Shown here one piece after another: positions 61,883 through 64,000 of a stretch of DNA of 64,000 nt. Source of the stretch: Pseudomonadota bacterium (GTDB lineage: Bacteria > Pseudomonadota > Gammaproteobacteria > Steroidobacterales > Steroidobacteraceae); contig JAJZDX010000010.1 of assembly GCA_021805865.1 (NCBI GenBank), positions 78,799 to 142,798 on the forward strand, written 5' to 3'. Position 1 is the stretch's first letter; each line of letters starts with the position of its first letter. The translations under genes and the position numbers were made by a program. The notes beneath the pieces were generated by a model. That model did no database searches, was not told where the DNA came from, and saw only the letters and a program-made list of their open reading frames with translations.

Positions 61883-62234
61883 GGTCGGGTCCTTACGATG
61901 GCGACAAGAGGTACGGCTGCGGCGCATGATGCCGTCTGGATGCGCCGTTCACGAGCACGCGGGCGTCGGGGCGCTTGTACTGGAGCGACATGCGTCCCGC
62001 CCGAGGCTGGAGCCTCGAGCGGGCGACCCTGCGCGGCTGCTCCGGCCACGGACTGCACGGCGCAATGGTTTCCCCGGAGAGGGCGCGGCACGCCCCTTGT
62101 GAACCGGCCGGTCTCCGCGCGGACGGTTCTGGGCAAGTCGACGCCGCAAATCAGTCATCCCGTGCCGTGCGCCAGCGCTCATACTACCTCCCTCCAAGCG
62201 CCCATTCGGCACGTCATTTAACGTGGGAGTCCCC
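61883..62234. other. 352-bp divergent control region between soxB and the methyltransferase-family gene
   Basis: No gene-like frame is present. The right half is less GC-rich (TCATACTACCTCCCTCC, TCATTTAACG). GCGGCACGCCCCTTGTG at 62085-62101 partly resembles a sigma-54 -24/-12 element facing right, but the invariant GC at -12 is GT. No promoter is assigned with confidence. It must contain the promoters of both operons. Confidence 0.4.
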
Positions 62235-63803
62235 ATGGACGAGCAGTCAGTCCAGGTTTCCCGGTCGCGTCGTTCAAGCGGCCGTGAGGCCAAGAGAGCG
62301 GCGCGCACCGCGCGCAGCCACAGCACCGTTCCCTATATCACCCGCAAGATCCCATGCTACGAGGTGCTCGGCGCCGAAGGGCTGGAGCTGCTCGAGCACA
62401 ACGCGGACACCATCCTCGAGGAGATCGGCGTCGACTTCCGGGACGACCCGGAGACGCTCGAGATCCTGCGCGATGCCGGCGCCGACGTGCAGGGCGAGCG
62501 GGTGCGCTTCCCGCGCGGTATGTGCCGCACCATCGTGCAGCGCTCCGCTCCGCGGGAGTTCACCCAGCACGCGCGCAATCCGGCGCGCAGCGCGGTGATC
62601 GGCGGCGCCCGGACCGTGTTCGCGCCCGCCTACGGGTCGCCCTTCATCCGCAGCCTGGATGAGGGACGGCGCTATGCGCGCATCGAGGATTTCCGCAATT
62701 TCGTGAAGCTCGCGTACGTGTCGCCATGGCTGCATCACTCCGGCGGCACGATCTGCGAGCCCGTCGATCTGCCGGTCAACAAGCGGCACTTCGATATGGT
62801 GTACAGCCATATGAAGTACAGCGACAAGCCTTATATGGGCTCGGTCACGGCAGCCGAGCGGGCGCAGGATACGGTCGAGATGACTCGGATCCTCTTCGGG
62901 GATCAGTTTCTCGATCCGGCCACGGGCAAGCCCAAGACCTGCATCATCAGCCTGATCAACGCCAATTCCCCCATGACCTGGGATGCGACGATGCTCGGCG
63001 CGCTGAAAACCTACGCGCGCGCCAACCAGGCGACCATCCTCACCCCCTTCATCCTGGCCGGGGCCATGTCGCCGGTCACGGTGGCCGGCACGGTCGCCCA
63101 GACCCTGGCCGAGGCGCTCGCCGGAATGACGGTCGCGCAGCTCGTCAATCCGGGCGCGCCCGTCGTGCTCGGCAGCTTCGCTTCCTCTCTCTCAATGCAG
63201 TCAGGGGCGCCCACCTTCGGCACGCCGGAGCCGGCGCTGGTGCTGTATGTCATGGCCGCGCTGGCGCGCCGTCTGGGCGTGCCGTTCCGGTCGGGCGGAG
63301 CGCTCTGCGCCTCGAAGATCGCCGATGGCCAGGCCGCGTTCGAGTCGGCCAATACGCTGCTGCCGACCTGTCTCGGGGGAGTCAACTTCGTGCTGCACAC
63401 CGCCGGCTGGCTCGAGGGGGGGCTCGCCATGGGATACGAGAAGTTCGTCATGGATGCGGACCAGGCGGGCATGATGCACACGTTCCTGCAGGGCGTGGAT
63501 CTCAGCGAGAACGGCCAGGCGATGAGCGCGATCCGCGAAGTCGGTCCCGGCCGGCACTTTCTCGGCTGCGCCCATACCCAGGCGAACTTCGAGTCGGCCT
63601 TCTACCGCTCGCCGCTTGCCGACAACAACAGCTTCGAGCAGTGGGAGTCGGAGGGCTCGGCCGACATCGTCAAGCGTGCCAACGCGCTCTGGAAGAGGCA
63701 GCTCGCCGAGTACGAGGCGCCGCCGCTCGATGCGGCGGTCGATGAGGCCCTGCTCGATTACATGAACCGCCGCAAGGCGTCCTTTCCGGACTCGAACGTC
63801 TAG
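62235..63803 (+). CDS. Trimethylamine methyltransferase-family (MttB-like) protein, non-pyrrolysine
   Basis: The 522-residue protein has MttB-superfamily segments: EEIGVDFRDDPETLEILRDAGADV, VFAPAYGSPFIRSLDEGRR, HHSGGTICEP, MGSVTAAERAQDTVEM, INANSPMTWD, LAGAMSPVTVAGT and GAPVVLGSFASSLSMQSGAP. It has no in-frame amber codon, so it belongs to the non-pyrrolysine group that includes glycine-betaine methyltransferases. The corrinoid protein that accepts the methyl group is not encoded in the window. ATG at 62235 follows GGGAG. Beside sarcosine oxidase and PurU, a role in betaine/N-methyl-amine demethylation is inferred. Confidence 0.87.
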   Translation: MDEQSVQVSRSRRSSGREAKRAARTARSHSTVPYITRKIPCYEVLGAEGLELLEHNADTILEEIGVDFRDDPETLEILRDAGADVQGERVRFPRGMCRTIVQRSAPREFTQHARNPARSAVIGGARTVFAPAYGSPFIRSLDEGRRYARIEDFRNFVKLAYVSPWLHHSGGTICEPVDLPVNKRHFDMVYSHMKYSDKPYMGSVTAAERAQDTVEMTRILFGDQFLDPATGKPKTCIISLINANSPMTWDATMLGALKTYARANQATILTPFILAGAMSPVTVAGTVAQTLAEALAGMTVAQLVNPGAPVVLGSFASSLSMQSGAPTFGTPEPALVLYVMAALARRLGVPFRSGGALCASKIADGQAAFESANTLLPTCLGGVNFVLHTAGWLEGGLAMGYEKFVMDADQAGMMHTFLQGVDLSENGQAMSAIREVGPGRHFLGCAHTQANFESAFYRSPLADNNSFEQWESEGSADIVKRANALWKRQLAEYEAPPLDAAVDEALLDYMNRRKASFPDSNV

Positions 63804-63812
63804 GTCCCGATA

Positions 63813-64000
63813 TGTCCACCATCGCCGCTGAAGCACCCGCCGCCCATGCCCAACTTGGCACGCCCACCGCGTCCGCAGTGACCCACCCGCCGCTTTACAT
63901 CCTCACCACGGCCTGCCCGGACACCACGGGGGTCGTGGCGGGGATTGCGGGGTTTCTGGCCGAGCACAACGCGACGATCACCGAGGCGCAGCACCACAAC
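63813..64000 (+). CDS. purU: Formyltetrahydrofolate deformylase, N-terminal part (3' end outside window)
   Basis: The visible 62 residues start with a low-complexity extension (STIAAEAPAAHAQLGT). The PurU ACT-domain pattern follows: LYILTTACPDTTGVVAGIAGFLAEHNATITEAQHHN. PurU releases formate from 10-formyltetrahydrofolate and recycles folate loaded by sarcosine oxidase. It begins 9 bp after the methyltransferase-family stop and is probably in the same operon. Confidence 0.85.

Noticed and set aside
62235..63803. Pyrrolysine-containing MttB.
   Set aside because: The reading frame has no internal TAG, so it belongs to the non-pyrrolysine members of the superfamily.
63201..63836. Minus-strand frames opposite the MttB-like gene.
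   Set aside because: No family features; the plus-strand gene is clear.

Overview
The window is GC-rich, densely packed bacterial DNA with short intergenic gaps and many stop/start overlaps. Several features fit a gammaproteobacterium: a fused aspartokinase/diaminopimelate decarboxylase (a Xanthomonadales-type arrangement), YajR-, YadG/YadH- and YccF-like genes, PBP1B and a PA3496-like small protein. A placement near Xanthomonadales/Nevskiales/Steroidobacterales is inference only. I saw no tRNA, rRNA, CRISPR array, transposase or prophage gene.

Layout. 1-2651: the tail of one RND permease, then a leftward group of metallo-beta-lactamase hydrolase, old-yellow-enzyme reductase and an ArsR-family regulator. 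2670-9969: a rightward operon of DUF2892 protein, RND adaptor, RND pump, sulfide:quinone oxidoreductase (SQR) and TolC-like channel. The divergent regulator has the two cysteines, 66 residues apart, of the persulfide sensors BigR/SqrR, so this reads as a sulfide-responsive detoxification and efflux locus. 9977-19121: a leftward K+ channel with an FmdB-type zinc-ribbon protein, then three secreted proteins rightward: a large Asp-box (sortilin-like) protein and two tandem M61 peptidases that share an apparently identical 1820-bp core. 19173-28280: NDH-2, DUF190, a YajR-like MFS transporter, a chalcone-isomerase-like protein, QueD, a LytS-type kinase coupled to a spinster-like transporter, a ferredoxin-NADP reductase and an HSDL2-like dehydrogenase. 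A 26-bp inverted repeat flanks the DUF190 gene.

28277-33871 holds leucine/isovalerate catabolism: isovaleryl-CoA dehydrogenase and both methylcrotonyl-CoA carboxylase subunits, with a GntR/FCD regulator. A perfect palindrome matching the FCD operator consensus lies over the divergent promoters. 33933-43357 is housekeeping: glycine-zipper protein, 3-methyladenine glycosylase, FixJ-like regulator, DksA-like protein, SAM hydrolase, LysC-LysA fusion, PBP1B and a TPR lipoprotein. 43380-51235 looks like a neutral-lipid (wax ester) storage island: two-domain acyl-CoA reductase, WS/DGAT acyltransferase, TPR protein, phasin, patatin, lipase and an unknown protein. 51232-56749 contains hemerythrin, Rieske, exonuclease III, DUF2147, YccF and ferredoxin genes and a YadGH-type ABC exporter.

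56763-64000 carries sarcosine oxidase (soxBDAG, leftward). Divergent from it are a trimethylamine-methyltransferase-family protein and the start of a formyltetrahydrofolate deformylase. Together they indicate demethylation of N-methylated amines with handling of the released C1 units through tetrahydrofolate.
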